A stretch of 64,000 bases of DNA. Source: Blautia faecicola. Lineage in GTDB: Bacteria; Bacillota; Clostridia; Lachnospirales; Lachnospiraceae. The notes below the pieces were generated by a model. The model did no database searches, had not been told where the DNA came from, and was given only the letters and a program-made list of their open reading frames with translations. Position 1 is the first letter of the stretch. Each line of letters begins with the position of its first letter. The translations under genes and the position numbers were made by a program. Positions 9,494 through 18,336 of this stretch are shown piece by piece. Where the stretch lies: contig NZ_SDKC01000002.1 in NCBI RefSeq assembly GCF_004123145.1, positions 62,001 to 126,000 of the forward strand, written 5' to 3'.

Positions 9494-9717
9494 TTACTTT
9501 CTTTGATATACTTCGTTTAGTATTTCCAATTCTTCCGATGTAAAAGTGTGTTCGAATCCTTTCATGAAATTATTATCTGTAACTTCGTATATATCTCCAG
9601 ATACAATCACTACAGGATTTGTATTCTGCTCCAAAACTGTTTTGTCATTCGTGCAACCAAAAAACTGCTCATAGTCAGACAGACAAGACTAGTTGACAAT
9701 ATCATTTGTCCTTTCAT
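9494..9717 (-). pseudogene. Small gene with apparent frameshift at a GTCT repeat
   Basis: The ATG overlaps the stop of the upstream gene (ATGA), as in a coupled operon gene. As sequenced it reads only 35 codons (MKGQMILSTSLVCL, then a hydrophobic stretch to a TAG). The other frame, closed by a TAG just upstream and lacking a good start, continues as SDYEQFFGCTNDKTVLEQ and ends at GFEHTFTSEELEILNEVYQ-R-K. The switch lies in GTCTTGTCTGTCTG; one additional GTCT unit would fuse the frames into about 76 residues. So this may be a tetranucleotide-slippage frameshift or a sequencing error. Function unknown. Confidence 0.4.
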
Positions 9718-10682
9718 AATTGCATTTGCCTCTCTTCACCACCATGCTGTTTTTGATCAGCTTTTTTCTTCGTATTTACTTTTGCATGCGTTGCTATATA
9801 CACATCCACCTGCTGCTTGATCTGTCCAGGATGCTTGGCAAGATATTCTGCCATTTCTCGGTCTCCCACATACTCACCATTGATTTTCATGATTGTCCTC
9901 TCTTTTCCATCTTTTGTCTGGAATTTTGAAAACTCTATCATATCTGCCTTTGTTCCTTGCATGATATAAAAATTCGCATTCACTTTAGGCGCGCTATCAA
10001 ATAAGCGATCCTGGGCATATCGCATTTCTTGCCGTCCCTGATCCAGTGCCGCCTTCTTTAACATTTCATCCAGGTCTTGTGCCTTATGCTGTTCTTCTTG
10101 CGTTGCAGTCCTAGTTACAGATGAACCTACAGTTCCTGTCATGTTAATTTCGGATATGATATGCTCCTTTTCTTCAAGCTTCAGACCCTTTTCCTGGATA
10201 ATAACTAACTCCGCCATGTTTGGAAAAAGATTATTACATGCGGCAACGAATTCTTTTTTGTGTTCCTCTATAAACTCACAAAATTCCTGCGCCACAACCT
10301 GTCTTCCGTTGATATAAACATTGATCCCATCCATATTGTCTTCAACACTATTCGGATCAATTCTTCCATGATAACGTTCCTCATTATCAATCTCTTCACG
10401 TATTCCCTCTACCTGGATTCTTTCTTCTCCATCTTTTATATCGAAGATAACAGGTTCCTTGCTATTTTCCACCCCGAGTTTGAAATAATATAACAATTCC
10501 TCTTTCGACATTTCTTCTGAAAAAAAGGCTTTTGTCTTATCCTTACTTTTCAGTATTTCTTCCAGATATTCCTCCGATAAGGGCGGTGCATCTCCTTCTC
10601 TTTCCGGACCGGCAAAAGCAATTTGGGTACTTGGTGTTGCTGCTTTTTGCATTAATTCATCGAGACTTGGTCTTTCGCTCAT
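9714..10682 (-). CDS. Uncharacterised 322-residue plasmid protein
   Basis: Starts with ERPSLDELMQKAATP, the same motif as the shorter downstream protein at 9010-9468. The body is acidic and contains two related blocks: DGEERIQVEGIREEI... with INGRQVVAQEFCEFIEEH, and DGKERTIMKINGEYVGDREMAEYLAKHPGQIKQ. This suggests an internal duplication of a domain in which a short sheet with an Asn-Gly turn is followed by a helix. C-terminus is Lys/His/Gln rich (TKKKADQKQHGGEERQ). No membrane segment. First gene behind the box at 10751. Not recognised as a known family. Confidence 0.75.
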   Translation of the reverse strand: MSERPSLDELMQKAATPSTQIAFAGPEREGDAPPLSEEYLEEILKSKDKTKAFFSEEMSKEELLYYFKLGVENSKEPVIFDIKDGEERIQVEGIREEIDNEERYHGRIDPNSVEDNMDGINVYINGRQVVAQEFCEFIEEHKKEFVAACNNLFPNMAELVIIQEKGLKLEEKEHIISEINMTGTVGSSVTRTATQEEQHKAQDLDEMLKKAALDQGRQEMRYAQDRLFDSAPKVNANFYIMQGTKADMIEFSKFQTKDGKERTIMKINGEYVGDREMAEYLAKHPGQIKQQVDVYIATHAKVNTKKKADQKQHGGEERQMQL

Positions 10683-10750
10683 CTTAATTTCCTCACTTTC
10701 TGATTGCTTTCAAAATATATGTAATTATGGAAGTGTGATTTCTAATTATA

Positions 10751-10759
10751 AGTATGCCT
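10751..10759 (-). promoter_or_regulatory. AGGCATACT promoter box (10682 operon)
   Basis: AGGCATACT followed by TATAATTAG on the minus strand, 69 bases before the start codon. It forms a divergent pair with the box at 10856. Confidence 0.6.
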
Positions 10760-10855
10760 TTTTTGTAAAAAATACAAAAATAGCAAACACTATCCAGCCG
10801 AAAAAATGCAAAATTTTGTTTAGCTTATATAAGAATTCGGTGTTTCTCATTTCAG

Positions 10856-10864
10856 TGGCATACT
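10856..10864 (+). promoter_or_regulatory. TGGCATACT promoter box (zinc-ribbon operon)
   Basis: Exact TGGCATACT followed by TATAATATAA on the plus strand, 60 bases before the start codon of the zinc-ribbon gene. Confidence 0.65.
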
Positions 10865-10923
10865 TATAATATAAAAACACAACATGTACATTGTTTAATA
10901 TTTCATAATGAGGAGGGATATGT

Positions 10924-11124
10924 ATGTTTGGTTATTTAGAAGGTTTTTCAGAAAATGAGGAGATACTTTATTGTTCCCATTGTGCAAGTCCTATTTCAAT
11001 CCGGTACAACGATGGTACCGTTCTTTGTGAAAAATGTGGGCTTCATTTTGGTATGATTGAAATTGCAGCAGCTTCTTTGGTTGAATCTATCATGAGCGAT
11101 GAGGAAGGAGATGTGTTTGAATGA
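10924..11124 (+). CDS. Small zinc-ribbon protein
   Basis: 66 residues, RBS GAGGAGGG. Four cysteines in two CxxC knuckles (C17, C20, C35, C38; CSHC and CEKC) separated by 14 residues form a classic zinc ribbon. Acidic C-terminus. Overlaps the next gene by four bases (ATGA), so the two are coupled. Such proteins are usually DNA- or protein-binding adaptors; with an RHH partner downstream it may act in transcription or plasmid DNA processing, which is inference. Confidence 0.8.
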   Translation: MFGYLEGFSENEEILYCSHCASPISIRYNDGTVLCEKCGLHFGMIEIAAASLVESIMSDEEGDVFE

Positions 11125-11465
11125 TGAATAATTACAAAATCGAAAATGAGCAAAAAATGTCCGGAATGGAGTGCGTTACAGATTCAAATTGCGCTATTAT
11201 GGGTGGAGCATCTCTTGTAGATACCGTTTCACCGGATTCTCAACCGAATCTTGCGTCCATGTTCTCGCCCACAATGTTTGAAAATGAACTCTATTCCACT
11301 CAGGGCCGTAAAGGGCACAAGCTTAAAAGGATCAATATGGCTTTTAGTGATCCTGTTTATGCATATATTAAATATGAATCCAGAAGAAGGGGGCTGTCAG
11401 CAACACATCTCGTGAACAGCATTATTTCTGAATACATGAATTCTCCACAAGGCCATATCGGCTAA
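11121..11465 (+). CDS. Ribbon-helix-helix DNA-binding protein
   Basis: 114 residues. The C-terminal 45 residues (LKRINMAFSDPVYAYIKYES, then RRRGLSATHLVNSIISEYM) fit an RHH/Arc fold: a basic beta strand, helix, GLS turn, helix. The first 60 residues are polar and probably flexible. Coupled to the zinc-ribbon gene and followed by a bidirectional terminator. A good candidate for a plasmid-encoded transcription factor or relaxosome accessory protein, and one candidate (untested) for reading the window-wide box or the palindromes. Confidence 0.75.
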   Translation: MMNNYKIENEQKMSGMECVTDSNCAIMGGASLVDTVSPDSQPNLASMFSPTMFENELYSTQGRKGHKLKRINMAFSDPVYAYIKYESRRRGLSATHLVNSIISEYMNSPQGHIG

Positions 11466-11476
11466 TCTTTGGATAC

Positions 11477-11519
11477 AAAAAACGCAACAGCAGAATTACT
11501 GCCCGTTGCGTTTTTTTTC
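11477..11519. terminator. Bidirectional terminator
   Basis: Hairpin AACGCAAC...GTTGCGTT with an A run on the left and T8 on the right, between convergent genes; its right arm overlaps the last codons of the primase gene. Confidence 0.85.
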
Positions 11520-12554
11520 TACCAGTTTTTTTAATTTTTCCGGCTCATAATTTTTTAGCAGTATATTACTGATCTCATTATAATCCGGGGCTCCATCCTC
11601 GTTTACTGCTAACTGGACCATATATTCCAGATCCGTGATAGCAGCTTTTATTTTCTTCCTAATTGCGTCTTTTCCATACGTTTTAAGAAATTCATCCGGG
11701 TCTTTGCATGGTGCTGTGTTTGCAATAAATACTTCAACTCCAGTATTCTGAAAAAGTTCAATAGCTTTTTTCGTTGCTTTCTCACCCGCCTGGTCTCCAT
11801 CATATAAAAGAACGACGCATTTCGTAAAATTACGTATCATTCTTACCTGGACCTCTGTCAGTGCTGTACCCAATGTGGCAACTGCATTTGTGAACCCTGC
11901 CTGATGCATAGCTATAACATCCATCTGACCTTCACAGAGTATGATGTATTTTTTTTCGGAATGAATAGCCTGATCAAATCCATACAGATTATTTCTTTTC
12001 CGAAAAAATTCGGTTTCCGGTGAATTTTTATATTTTGGTTCACCACCATCCATCACTCTTCCGGAAAAGCCGATCACTCTGCCTTTAACATCACGTATTT
12101 CAAACATGACACGGCCAGAAAATCGAAACCATAGGGAACCATCTTCATTTCTCTTAAAGATTCCTGAAGCTATCAGTTCTTCTTCTGAAAAACCCATCTT
12201 TTCCAATTCTACTCTTGCATGTTTCCCATTGGATGCATACCCAAGACCAAATCTCCATATTATTTCATCTGTGATTCCTCTTTTTTTCAGATATTCCAAC
12301 GCTGTGTTCCCATACTTTGTGTATAACGTCTCTGTAAATATCTTTCCTACAGCAGCGTTAAGTTCGTGAATTTTAGAATCTGCAGGTAAATATTTTTGTA
12401 TATCCGTCTGCCTTTTTGTTGATCCTAGAAATCCACACGCCATACAGGTAAATACCCCCGTATTGACATCTAGCACCATAGTTCTTGCTTCCTCTTTACA
12501 CCGTGGGCATACACCATACCGGTATTTGCCTCCTTCTACATTATAAAATTTCAT
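11496..12554 (-). CDS. DnaG-like primase (CHC2 zinc + Toprim)
   Basis: 352 residues. Start chosen at the ATG with GGAGGAAG upstream; the ATG 12 codons earlier has no ribosome site and lies where transcription from the box at 12601 should begin. Zinc cysteines C16, C19 and C37, C40 (CPRC, CMAC) match the CHC2 finger region with Cys replacing His. The catalytic Toprim follows with CEGQMDVIAMHQAG (Glu208) and LLYDGDQAGEKATKKA (Asp252, Asp254). It is much shorter than chromosomal DnaG (about 600) and lacks the helicase-binding C-terminus, as usual for plasmid primases. Probable role: priming of plasmid replication or of the strand transferred in conjugation. Confidence 0.93.
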   Translation of the reverse strand: MKFYNVEGGKYRYGVCPRCKEEARTMVLDVNTGVFTCMACGFLGSTKRQTDIQKYLPADSKIHELNAAVGKIFTETLYTKYGNTALEYLKKRGITDEIIWRFGLGYASNGKHARVELEKMGFSEEELIASGIFKRNEDGSLWFRFSGRVMFEIRDVKGRVIGFSGRVMDGGEPKYKNSPETEFFRKRNNLYGFDQAIHSEKKYIILCEGQMDVIAMHQAGFTNAVATLGTALTEVQVRMIRNFTKCVVLLYDGDQAGEKATKKAIELFQNTGVEVFIANTAPCKDPDEFLKTYGKDAIRKKIKAAITDLEYMVQLAVNEDGAPDYNEISNILLKNYEPEKLKKLVEKKRNGQ

Positions 12555-12600
12555 ATTTCTTCCTCCTTCTATAATCTCCGATTTTTTCATAGCTGTATAA

Positions 12601-12609
12601 AGTATGCCT
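12601..12609 (-). promoter_or_regulatory. AGGCATACT promoter box (primase)
   Basis: AGGCATACT then TTATACAG, 47 bases before the chosen primase start. Its position just upstream of the non-preferred first ATG is evidence that transcription starts about there. Confidence 0.6.
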
Positions 12610-12628
12610 TTCCTAAAATATTTTTAAA

Positions 12629-12676
12629 ATAATAGTCAAAGATGGCCAGTTTTAGCTGGCCATCTTTGACTATTAT
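12629..12676. terminator. Long perfect hairpin terminator
   Basis: A 20-bp class perfect inverted repeat around the loop TTTTAG (arms AATAGTCAAAGATGGCCAG and its complement). It lies directly after the stop of the minus-strand gene 12676-13764 and is followed by TTATTTT on that strand. It also insulates the primase promoter. Confidence 0.85.
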
Positions 12677-13764
12677 TACTCCTCCGGTTTCTTAAAACGT
12701 GAATGTCCAAAGAAATCTATATCAAACTCTTCAAGATCATCATCTTCTTCAAAATCTTCTATAGTCTGTGCCATATCATCCTCTGCTCCCTGCATCGGTT
12801 CCGGGACGATTTCCTCTTCTTCATCTGCGTACTCTTCTCTCGCTTCTTCCCATTCAGCTCTGATCTTAGCAATTTCTTCTTCTGGAGTTAATGGTCTTAT
12901 GATTTCTTCTTTAGAAGTTGTTTCTTTTACTGTTTTATTTTCCCCCTTATCTTTAGAAGAAAAAATCTTTTTAATCAAAACAAATACTGCCGCTACTACC
13001 ACTAAAAATCCAAACAATACTATCGGATTGGTACCCTTTTTTTCCTTGACATTCGCATTCGCTTCTGCAGTTTCTTCGGTTTGTACCCCTTCTGTCGGCT
13101 CAAAGGATTCTGTTTGTTGATCATCAGCGTAATCAGAGGCTTCAAATACTACTCTTGTATCAGTTTCAACTTGCCAGACCCCCTCCGCCGCTGACGTCAC
13201 ATTTAATTGGATGTAATTACTGGTTCTTACAATGTCAATATTACATTCGTCATTTGATAAAATTGATTCGTTAACCCCAACAATATATTTTTCATTACTC
13301 GGAGAAATGAAATATATTTCCGGAACATCCATATTGCCATCCCCATCGGCATCTACGATCAGTCTTAATGTCAATGTTAACTGTTTTGTATAGTTGGATA
13401 TGCGGAAATTGTATTCTGTACCATTTTTTTGTTTTTGTGTGTCTTCGTATGCTCCTCCGGTTTGTTCATCCGCCAGGTATTTTTCCTTTGCATTTTGTAG
13501 ATCATCATAATTTTCCACCTGGAGTTTTTGTGCAGTCGTCAAGGCCTCATACGCATTCTCTGCCTTTTCAACATCATCTCTGGTTGTATTTTCCCCTTTT
13601 AATCCATCAATCATCGTCATGACCTGTTCAACTGTAACGCCTTCTGATTCGGCTGATTCCGTTACAGTAGGTTCTTCACTTACCGTTTCAGCTGCCTTTA
13701 CCGTATATGGGCCAATCATTGCCAATAATATTGTACTGGCTAATACAATCTTCCTCTTTTTCAT
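12676..13764 (-). CDS. Signal-peptide membrane protein with acidic cytoplasmic tail
   Basis: 362 residues. N-terminal signal sequence (KKRKIVLASTILLAMIGPYT, cut near VKAAE). The extracellular part begins with a helical repeat-like module (DVEKAENAYEALTTAQKLQV) and then a beta-rich segment with DADGDGNMDVPEIYF, a possible calcium-binding turn. A transmembrane helix lies near residue 245-265 (NPIVLFGFLVVVAAVFVLI). The cytoplasmic tail is extremely acidic (EEEEIVPEP, EDFEEDDDLEEFDIDFF). Overlaps the upstream gene by four bases. Architecture (ectodomain, one helix, charged tail) parallels the FHA protein. Function unknown. Confidence 0.8.
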   Translation of the reverse strand: MKKRKIVLASTILLAMIGPYTVKAAETVSEEPTVTESAESEGVTVEQVMTMIDGLKGENTTRDDVEKAENAYEALTTAQKLQVENYDDLQNAKEKYLADEQTGGAYEDTQKQKNGTEYNFRISNYTKQLTLTLRLIVDADGDGNMDVPEIYFISPSNEKYIVGVNESILSNDECNIDIVRTSNYIQLNVTSAAEGVWQVETDTRVVFEASDYADDQQTESFEPTEGVQTEETAEANANVKEKKGTNPIVLFGFLVVVAAVFVLIKKIFSSKDKGENKTVKETTSKEEIIRPLTPEEEIAKIRAEWEEAREEYADEEEEIVPEPMQGAEDDMAQTIEDFEEDDDLEEFDIDFFGHSRFKKPEE

Positions 13765-15695
13765 TTTATATCACCAACCTTGAAAACTATTTTTCTTTCT
13801 ACCGTACAACGCCATGCTATGTATTCCGCAGCTGATTCCACGTTCCTTGGCAAGATATTATTGTGAATCCAGTCAGCAAGCTGCTCTTTTGAAGCATTCT
13901 TCATGCTTCTTTTTAATGATTCCGGAAGTAGGTGATAAACCTTTTGGTAAACCTCCTGCACATCAGGTTTGTTACCGTAAAGCATGCACTTCGTATACAT
14001 CTCTTGTATTATAGGAGAGGCGTCCAACAAAGATTCCACATCTGCTTTATCTCCACATAACAAGACAAAACATCCGGTAGCAAATATTTCAAGAATTTCC
14101 GGCACCTTTTTCGTTCTTATATCATTTACAATATACAATATATTTTGATCAAATTTTTCTGGAAGCTTGTTCAATTCTACCATTTCCCATCCTGAAACGG
14201 CTCCTCGTGTTTTCAGTGCTCTTAAAATATCATTCACTGCACTCAGATCGCTATTGTCTGTATATTGGTAAATTCCGTAAAAAGAACGACATTCCGGATC
14301 ATTAGCACAGCGATAAGCATACGTCTGTTGAGTACCCTTGTATTCATCTTTTCCTAAGTCAAACCCAACATAACTAAAATTAGTGTGGTTACTTTCTGTT
14401 TTTTTCTCCTGTGTTTTCACAGGCTTTACCTTTATTTTTGAATCCTTTATTTCTGAACTCTTGACTTCTTTTATGTTGCTTGATTTTTTATTAAAAAAAT
14501 CATTCCACATCCCATTTGTTACGAGATATACAGCGTATAGGGCATATATCCACTCCTCATTTACGATATTGCCATTTACGTCCTTAATCTGATCAGGCGG
14601 ATTGTTGTTTACGTCTTCTATAGATATTTCATTCTCATTGACCTGCGCGGCCGTCTCTAATCTTCCATCAATATAAGATATACGAATGACATTATCCTTT
14701 TGTATTATGAAAAATTTTCCAGAATCCACTAAGCTCAATCCGCTTTTCACTTTCTCTTTTTCTGCATTTTTCGAGATCTGTATCTTACATTTAAGACGAT
14801 TTAGTCCTTTTGCATCAATAGCAAAACGATTTTTTTTGTATTGGTCTCTCTGTCTTTTTAATTCTTCCGGGTGAAAATCCTTTAAAAAACGTATATAAGC
14901 TGCGATAAAGTAAGGGCAACAGCCGAAGATACACCCCTTGCTTTGTCCCATCATACAGGTTGTAAGAATTGTTTTTTTCTTTGTAGTGGTTTTGTAATGT
15001 CTCTTACGATCATAACCCGTATGAAGCTTTACGAGCAATTCGCTCCACGGGTTACAAATCATTTCCTGGTCTTTTTCCAAACAAAAATCAGGATATTCAT
15101 ATCGTATTACATTAGGTGCATCCATTGGAAGAAACTTAATATATTCTGCTATTTGTTCTGCTATTGTATATAGCATTTCCGGAATATCAGACAGATTCTT
15201 TTCCGGATTCCATCGAACTTGATCTATTATATAATTTTTCCGGACAGGGTTTTCATCCTTCATTATATTGGAGAGATCCTTATATAATATTTTGTAATCA
15301 TTAGAAACTGCACCAATAATTGTATTCATATATTTCGTATATCGTTCCTGGATATCCGACAACGGTACTCCTTCTATCAAACTTTGTCTGATCCCATCCA
15401 TCAATCCATACACTTGATCATTAAATTCTTCCGAAGCATTCTTTCCTTGCAACATAATTTTTGAGAAATTTGTTTTCTTACAGATACGTGAAGTTTTCAT
15501 TTGACCATTTTCTATATCCATTGTTATACATACTTGTGGGCATTCTTTTTCAGAATCATCAAACTCGATTGAAAATGCTGCAAGATATATCTTATTATCC
15601 TCACTTCTTAAAACCGGATAGGATATATACGCCGGTTTCTGTGATATTTTTGATGCATTTATTATTTGTTCCATGATTTTTCTTGTGGCCTGCAT
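13761..15695 (-). CDS. Uncharacterised 644-residue cytoplasmic protein
   Basis: No signal sequence or membrane segment. A cysteine cluster MMGQSKGCIFGCCPYFIAAY sits near the middle, then a Lys-rich linker, and a C-terminal region with CANDPECRSFYGIYQYT and alpha/beta character (NILYIVNDIRTKKVPEILEI, GCFVLLCGDKADVESLL). The second half reads a little like an AAA-type fold without Walker motifs, but I cannot assign it. RBS is AAAGGAAT; the box at 15728 is 33 bases upstream. Coupled by ATGA overlap to the membrane protein 12676-13764, so the two probably work together. Confidence 0.75.
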   Translation of the reverse strand: MQATRKIMEQIINASKISQKPAYISYPVLRSEDNKIYLAAFSIEFDDSEKECPQVCITMDIENGQMKTSRICKKTNFSKIMLQGKNASEEFNDQVYGLMDGIRQSLIEGVPLSDIQERYTKYMNTIIGAVSNDYKILYKDLSNIMKDENPVRKNYIIDQVRWNPEKNLSDIPEMLYTIAEQIAEYIKFLPMDAPNVIRYEYPDFCLEKDQEMICNPWSELLVKLHTGYDRKRHYKTTTKKKTILTTCMMGQSKGCIFGCCPYFIAAYIRFLKDFHPEELKRQRDQYKKNRFAIDAKGLNRLKCKIQISKNAEKEKVKSGLSLVDSGKFFIIQKDNVIRISYIDGRLETAAQVNENEISIEDVNNNPPDQIKDVNGNIVNEEWIYALYAVYLVTNGMWNDFFNKKSSNIKEVKSSEIKDSKIKVKPVKTQEKKTESNHTNFSYVGFDLGKDEYKGTQQTYAYRCANDPECRSFYGIYQYTDNSDLSAVNDILRALKTRGAVSGWEMVELNKLPEKFDQNILYIVNDIRTKKVPEILEIFATGCFVLLCGDKADVESLLDASPIIQEMYTKCMLYGNKPDVQEVYQKVYHLLPESLKRSMKNASKEQLADWIHNNILPRNVESAAEYIAWRCTVERKIVFKVGDIK

Positions 15696-15727
15696 GATTC
15701 AATTCCTTTCCATCGTTTTCTTAATAA

Positions 15728-15736
15728 AGTATGCCA
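15728..15736 (-). promoter_or_regulatory. TGGCATACT promoter box (15695 operon)
   Basis: Exact TGGCATACT followed by TTATTAAG on the minus strand, 33 bases before the start codon. Confidence 0.65.
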
Positions 15737-15934
15737 AACGAATACCATTTTTTTAAAAAAAGGGCTGTCAGTTAATACTGCATTTCGGCATCTCCGGTAG
15801 CAATTGAAAGGATTCCTGCAAGGACAAGGTTTGTTAGCCTTCTACCTTATGAGGGATCCTTTTTTCTATGAAAGATGAAATTTATTTTTGGCCGCAAAAA
15901 TCCCTTATCTGGATTTTTACAGCTGCACTTTTGA

Positions 15935-16232
15935 TCAGGCTGTTTTTTCTGTTGTTTTTCCCTCAAATTTCTTTAGTTTTTCATTGAGAAAACGACAGTA
16001 TTTATTTATATTCCTTCCGATCGCATACAACATGAATTCTTTGTACACCTTATCTGCAGAACGGTAATTAAAACGGCGGAAGTTTTCGTTTTCTTTGATA
16101 TCACCGAAATGTCCTTCTGTCTGGATTGAACGTGTCTGCCGGTTCAGGATCCCGCGCTCCCTTTGGATGTTTGCATGGGATTTTTCACGCAGTTCTTCCC
16201 ACTGTTCATTGTCTGATATCCATAGAATCCGC
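15935..16232 (-). pseudogene. IS1182-type transposase, C-terminal remnant
   Basis: The frame carries SDNEQWEELREKSHANIQ, GILNRQTRSIQTEGHFGDIK and NENFRRFNYRSADKVYKEFM, which are the C-terminal signature of IS1182-like transposases (RSIQxEGxFGxxK...RRF). The N-terminal catalytic part is absent; upstream of about 16232 the frame is unrelated. Downstream, GGGCTGTCAGTTAAT at about 15763 may be the element's terminal repeat. The remnant marks the left edge of a GC-richer acquired block. Confidence 0.8.
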
Positions 16233-16272
16233 AAAACACGTAAAAACAAAATGAGGAGCCGCATCCCCTCTC

Positions 16273-18294
16273 TTACGCCTTATATTTGCATTTCTCGCAT
16301 TTGCTCATCAACCGTTTTCCGTTTCCATAAGAATAATGGTACGCTCCCGGACAGGATCCGTCCTGGTCTTCTCTGAAACATACCGGAGGGATGTCTTTCC
16401 AAAATTCGTTCTTTTTTACCCCTGCCTCTTCGCAAAGGACCAGATATTCCTTTTTGGAAAGCAGGATGTTGATCTCAAATCGCATCTTGTTAAAAGGGTC
16501 TGAAACATGCCATAACAATGGATCAATGCGTTCCAGGATCGGATTTCCATAATATTCCTCTTCCGTGTGCCAGTGCTGCAACTCTACCGGAAGTTCTTCC
16601 TTTTTGCAGTCACAGACACGCAGTAAGGCATCCATAGTACTTGGTATGATCCGGATCACAACTCCCGGTTTCTTTCCGGAAAAGTAGCAACGCATGTCTG
16701 CCTTGTTGCTGATGCCATCGTATCCATAGCGAAAATAAACATTGGAGGAAGTATAAGCGTTGTTTAATTCGTGCCAATGGTCGAAAGTATATTGTTGACT
16801 GAAATCCTCTTTCCTGTTTTCTGTAACCTTTTCAAAAGGATCCCAAACCGACCATGCTGTGACTAATTTCCCCTGCAAGTGTTCCAGACAAAGATTGCGG
16901 AGTTTCCTTGTAACCATCTCCTGCACGTTGTCTGCCACTTTTTGCCGCTTTTTCTGATAATCCTCATTCACCAGCCGCTGGATCTGGACGGAGTAATTAT
17001 ACCGTTCCACGTATTCCTGGTTCTGTTCGATCTCCTGTTTTGTACCACACTGGTTCAGATTAAAGGCCAGAAGTAGATGTTGTTTCTCATGGAAAAAATC
17101 CCTTTCTTTCGTATACCTGCCATCTGCCAAGGCGAACCGGTCCGTACCAGCGATCAGATTGAATGCATCCGGATCGATCCGGTCTTTGTACCGGCTGATC
17201 AGATAATCTTTGCTCCATGGACGCGCTTCTCCCTCTTCCATATCGTTCTGTATGGGAAGATCCTGCAGTTCCAAGGTCGGAAAATAGTTTCGGATTGCCA
17301 GGGTATGATTCTGTTCGATCTGCGGAGTTTCGATCATAGCACCTGCATAACTGATCTCGTAATGCGGCACTGTTTTGTAAAACCGGTCACGAATCATGGA
17401 GATCATCAAAACCGTCCAGAATGCTTCCTGCTGATCCATATCACGAAACGTACCGAGCTTTGTGCAATCCTCCAAAAGATCTTTGCCGGAGACTCCATGT
17501 CTTCCGGAATCCCAGAGATCGCTGGTGTCTATTTTGGCAACGGTCTGATAGGGAAAATAATTGCAGTCAATACGATTTGCCATGGTACGTCCTGGACAAC
17601 GGGTCATGTGATTCTGTCCGGGATGCTCATATTTTGGCATATCCGTCAGCAGATACAGGTTTTCGCCATTCTTAATGACAAAGGCAAAACAGCTGTCGGT
17701 CGCCTGATTCTCATTAGGCAGATAAACCAAAGATACGCCATCCATCCGGTTGCTGGCTGCTGCATACAGCAGGGCATTCATGTCCCGGAAACAGAAGATA
17801 TCCTGGCTCATCTGGAACCCTTTCTGGGACGGTTCTCCGGAAGCGAACTGCAAAACCCGCAGTTTTCCGTTCATACACCGATCCGCAGAAGTCCGAAGTT
17901 CTGCAATGGTAAACACATCCAGCTGATCACTTGGCAAGTGGTAAAAATCCATGGCTTTCCTGGCATCTTCCATGATCGTTTCTGCTGCATGGCTCTCCTG
18001 TAACGCTACATACAATGTACGTAAATCCTGGATATATGAGGAAAGTTCCGGTTTCGTTACCAGATCCAGCAAAGAGGTCTCCCGCTTCTCCAAAAAAGTC
18101 TGGAAAAATTTTTGCAGATAGGCTTCTGCGAACATCCCGGTATCATCATAAGTCAGTGCCTCCTTGAGCTGGTTATTCATACGCTTAATATCGTATTCGG
18201 ATAAAGCCCCGGATATGGAAATGGTTGTTTTGGATTCATCTGGGTTTACTCCGGTCAGTTTAACCCAAAGATTTAATTTTTCTTCGATCGTCAT
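16273..18294 (-). CDS. Uncharacterised 673-residue protein with C-terminal Cys cluster
   Basis: I chose the ATG at 18294; a TTG two codons earlier is also possible. No signal sequence or membrane helix. The middle has an alpha/beta character (LVYLPNENQATDSCFAFVIK, LYLLTDMPKYEHPGQNHMTR) and the end has four cysteines in CFREDQDGSC...CEKCKYKA, a possible metal site. Base composition is distinctly more GC-rich than the flanks, and it lies between an IS1182 remnant and an IscB fragment, so it is probably horizontally acquired. The ribosome site AAAGGAG is separated from the ATG by a perfect hairpin. Not recognised. Confidence 0.75.
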   Translation of the reverse strand: MTIEEKLNLWVKLTGVNPDESKTTISISGALSEYDIKRMNNQLKEALTYDDTGMFAEAYLQKFFQTFLEKRETSLLDLVTKPELSSYIQDLRTLYVALQESHAAETIMEDARKAMDFYHLPSDQLDVFTIAELRTSADRCMNGKLRVLQFASGEPSQKGFQMSQDIFCFRDMNALLYAAASNRMDGVSLVYLPNENQATDSCFAFVIKNGENLYLLTDMPKYEHPGQNHMTRCPGRTMANRIDCNYFPYQTVAKIDTSDLWDSGRHGVSGKDLLEDCTKLGTFRDMDQQEAFWTVLMISMIRDRFYKTVPHYEISYAGAMIETPQIEQNHTLAIRNYFPTLELQDLPIQNDMEEGEARPWSKDYLISRYKDRIDPDAFNLIAGTDRFALADGRYTKERDFFHEKQHLLLAFNLNQCGTKQEIEQNQEYVERYNYSVQIQRLVNEDYQKKRQKVADNVQEMVTRKLRNLCLEHLQGKLVTAWSVWDPFEKVTENRKEDFSQQYTFDHWHELNNAYTSSNVYFRYGYDGISNKADMRCYFSGKKPGVVIRIIPSTMDALLRVCDCKKEELPVELQHWHTEEEYYGNPILERIDPLLWHVSDPFNKMRFEINILLSKKEYLVLCEEAGVKKNEFWKDIPPVCFREDQDGSCPGAYHYSYGNGKRLMSKCEKCKYKA

Positions 18295-18304
18295 ATGCAA
18301 AATT

Positions 18305-18336
18305 GGCAGCAGATGAAAACCTGCTGCCGCTCCTTT
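18305..18336 (-). promoter_or_regulatory. Hairpin between Shine-Dalgarno and start codon
   Basis: On the minus strand AAAGGAG (18330-18336) is followed by GGCAGCAG-loop-CTGCTGCC (18305-18328) and then the start at 18294. The linear SD-ATG distance is about 35 bases; folding the hairpin brings it to about 11, a normal spacing. Confidence 0.5.

Noticed and set aside
12554-12590. Longer primase start 12 codons upstream
   Set aside because: No ribosome site, and it coincides with the expected transcription start from the box; the internal ATG has GGAGGAAG.
17077-18003. 308-codon plus-strand frame
   Set aside because: Opposite a coherent 673-residue minus-strand gene; Cys/Ile/His-rich shadow composition and no ribosome site.
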